Of a stretch of DNA of 50,347 nucleotides, positions 49,933 to 50,347 are shown piece by piece. Origin of the DNA: Anaerocolumna jejuensis DSM 15929. GTDB taxonomy: Bacteria; Bacillota; Clostridia; Lachnospirales; Lachnospiraceae. The stretch covers positions 1 to 50,347 of the forward strand of contig NZ_FRAC01000041.1 in NCBI RefSeq assembly GCF_900142215.1, in the 5' to 3' direction. The notes below the pieces were generated by a model, which made no database searches, was not told where the DNA came from, and was given only the letters and a program-made list of their open reading frames with translations. The stretch's first letter is position 1. Each line of letters begins with the position of its first letter. Both the position numbers and the translations under genes were made by a program.

Positions 49933-50347
49933 AATCTTATCCTCCGCTTCGTTCTTCCCTTGAATTCTTAGTTTTATTTTTAACTGCAATTTCTTTTTAC
50001 TGCTATTTTTTCCTTGCTGTAATCTATATTTGCTGTAATCTTTTTTTGTAATTATTTTATCTTTACTGTACTTTTTACTTAGCTGCTCTTTTTACTTAGC
50101 TCAATACGATATAGATATTATACTGTTTATCTTTAAGCTATTTTTATATCAATCCTTCAAGTTATACTTCATAACTTCATTAACTCTTTTATTAATTTTA
50201 AATCAAAGCTCAAAGTATATTATGATTAGCTCATCAAATGCCCTGTTTCTATATAGCTAAAGGCAATTGCACAAAATAGAAAGCTTCCTGCGCCTATGGA
50301 AATGTATTAGAAGTCCTTTTCTCTGAAGCTTTTGTGCTATATCATCA
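49933..50347. other. AT-rich right end of the window
   Basis: No coding frame visible. It has short direct repeats (tgctgtaatct twice near 50015-50040, ctttttacttagct twice near 50077-50102) and an imperfect inverted repeat with arms GCACAAAA/TTTTGTGC and AGCTTC/GAAGCT at 50269-50337, possibly a terminator for a gene beyond the edge. Confidence 0.45.

Overview
The window looks like a chromosome segment of an anaerobic, moderately low-GC Gram-positive bacterium of the Clostridia, most probably a Lachnospiraceae relative. The evidence is strong GGAGG-type ribosome binding sites, abundant intrinsic hairpins, a PRD/PTS regulator, an HPr with both His15 and Ser46, CoA-based short-chain acid metabolism, a six-subunit Ech-type energy-converting [NiFe] hydrogenase with its Hyp maturation genes, and a c-di-GMP-I riboswitch. 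I see no phage, insertion sequence, CRISPR array, tRNA or rRNA.

Layout. 1-180: a decaying 36-bp tandem repeat. 170-3314: two Gfo/Idh/MocA oxidoreductases divergent from an AraC regulator. 3776-6790: a secreted M16C metalloprotease. 7014-13703 (minus): a PTS operon read IIA, IIB, IIC, class II aldolase, unknown membrane-anchored protein, HPr, Enzyme I, glycerate kinase. 14033-15211: an iron-type alcohol dehydrogenase divergent from that operon. 15228-17186: a PRD-type PTS regulator. 17289-22872 (minus): acyl-CoA ligase, CoA-transferase, 3-hydroxyacyl-CoA dehydrogenase and thiolase, divergent from a LacI regulator with a good operator between them. 24508-27196: a Lys/Thr-rich secreted protein divergent from a two-component system. 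27295-38168 (minus): echABCDEF followed by hypABFCDE. 38820-41202: a TetR regulator divergent from a flavodoxin/ferredoxin protein and a short-chain dehydrogenase. 41435-44812: an RRNPP-type regulator, a divergent 48-residue secreted peptide, a c-di-GMP riboswitch and an EAL phosphodiesterase. 44872-49932 (minus): an ECF sigma/anti-sigma pair, an AraC regulator with an overlapping partner gene, a hypothetical protein and an AlkZ-related protein.

How the genes work together. The PTS operon can import and phosphorylate a ketose-type sugar, cleave it with the aldolase and return a C3 acid to glycolysis through glycerate kinase; it carries its own phosphoryl relay (HPr and EI). The CoA operon fits activation of a 3-hydroxy or 3-keto short-chain acid, oxidation and thiolysis to acetyl-CoA. 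Ech would re-oxidise reduced ferredoxin with H2 evolution and ion pumping, and the co-transcribed Hyp proteins build its NiFe centre.

The most interesting locus is 41435-44812. A small Sec-exported peptide gene, which is short enough to be missed by ordinary gene calling, lies head-to-head with an HTH-TPR regulator. The two share a 111-bp region holding an 18-bp palindrome placed on the divergent promoters. The gene after the peptide is a c-di-GMP phosphodiesterase under a c-di-GMP riboswitch. I propose a peptide quorum-sensing module that feeds into c-di-GMP turnover; this is inference from sequence and layout only.
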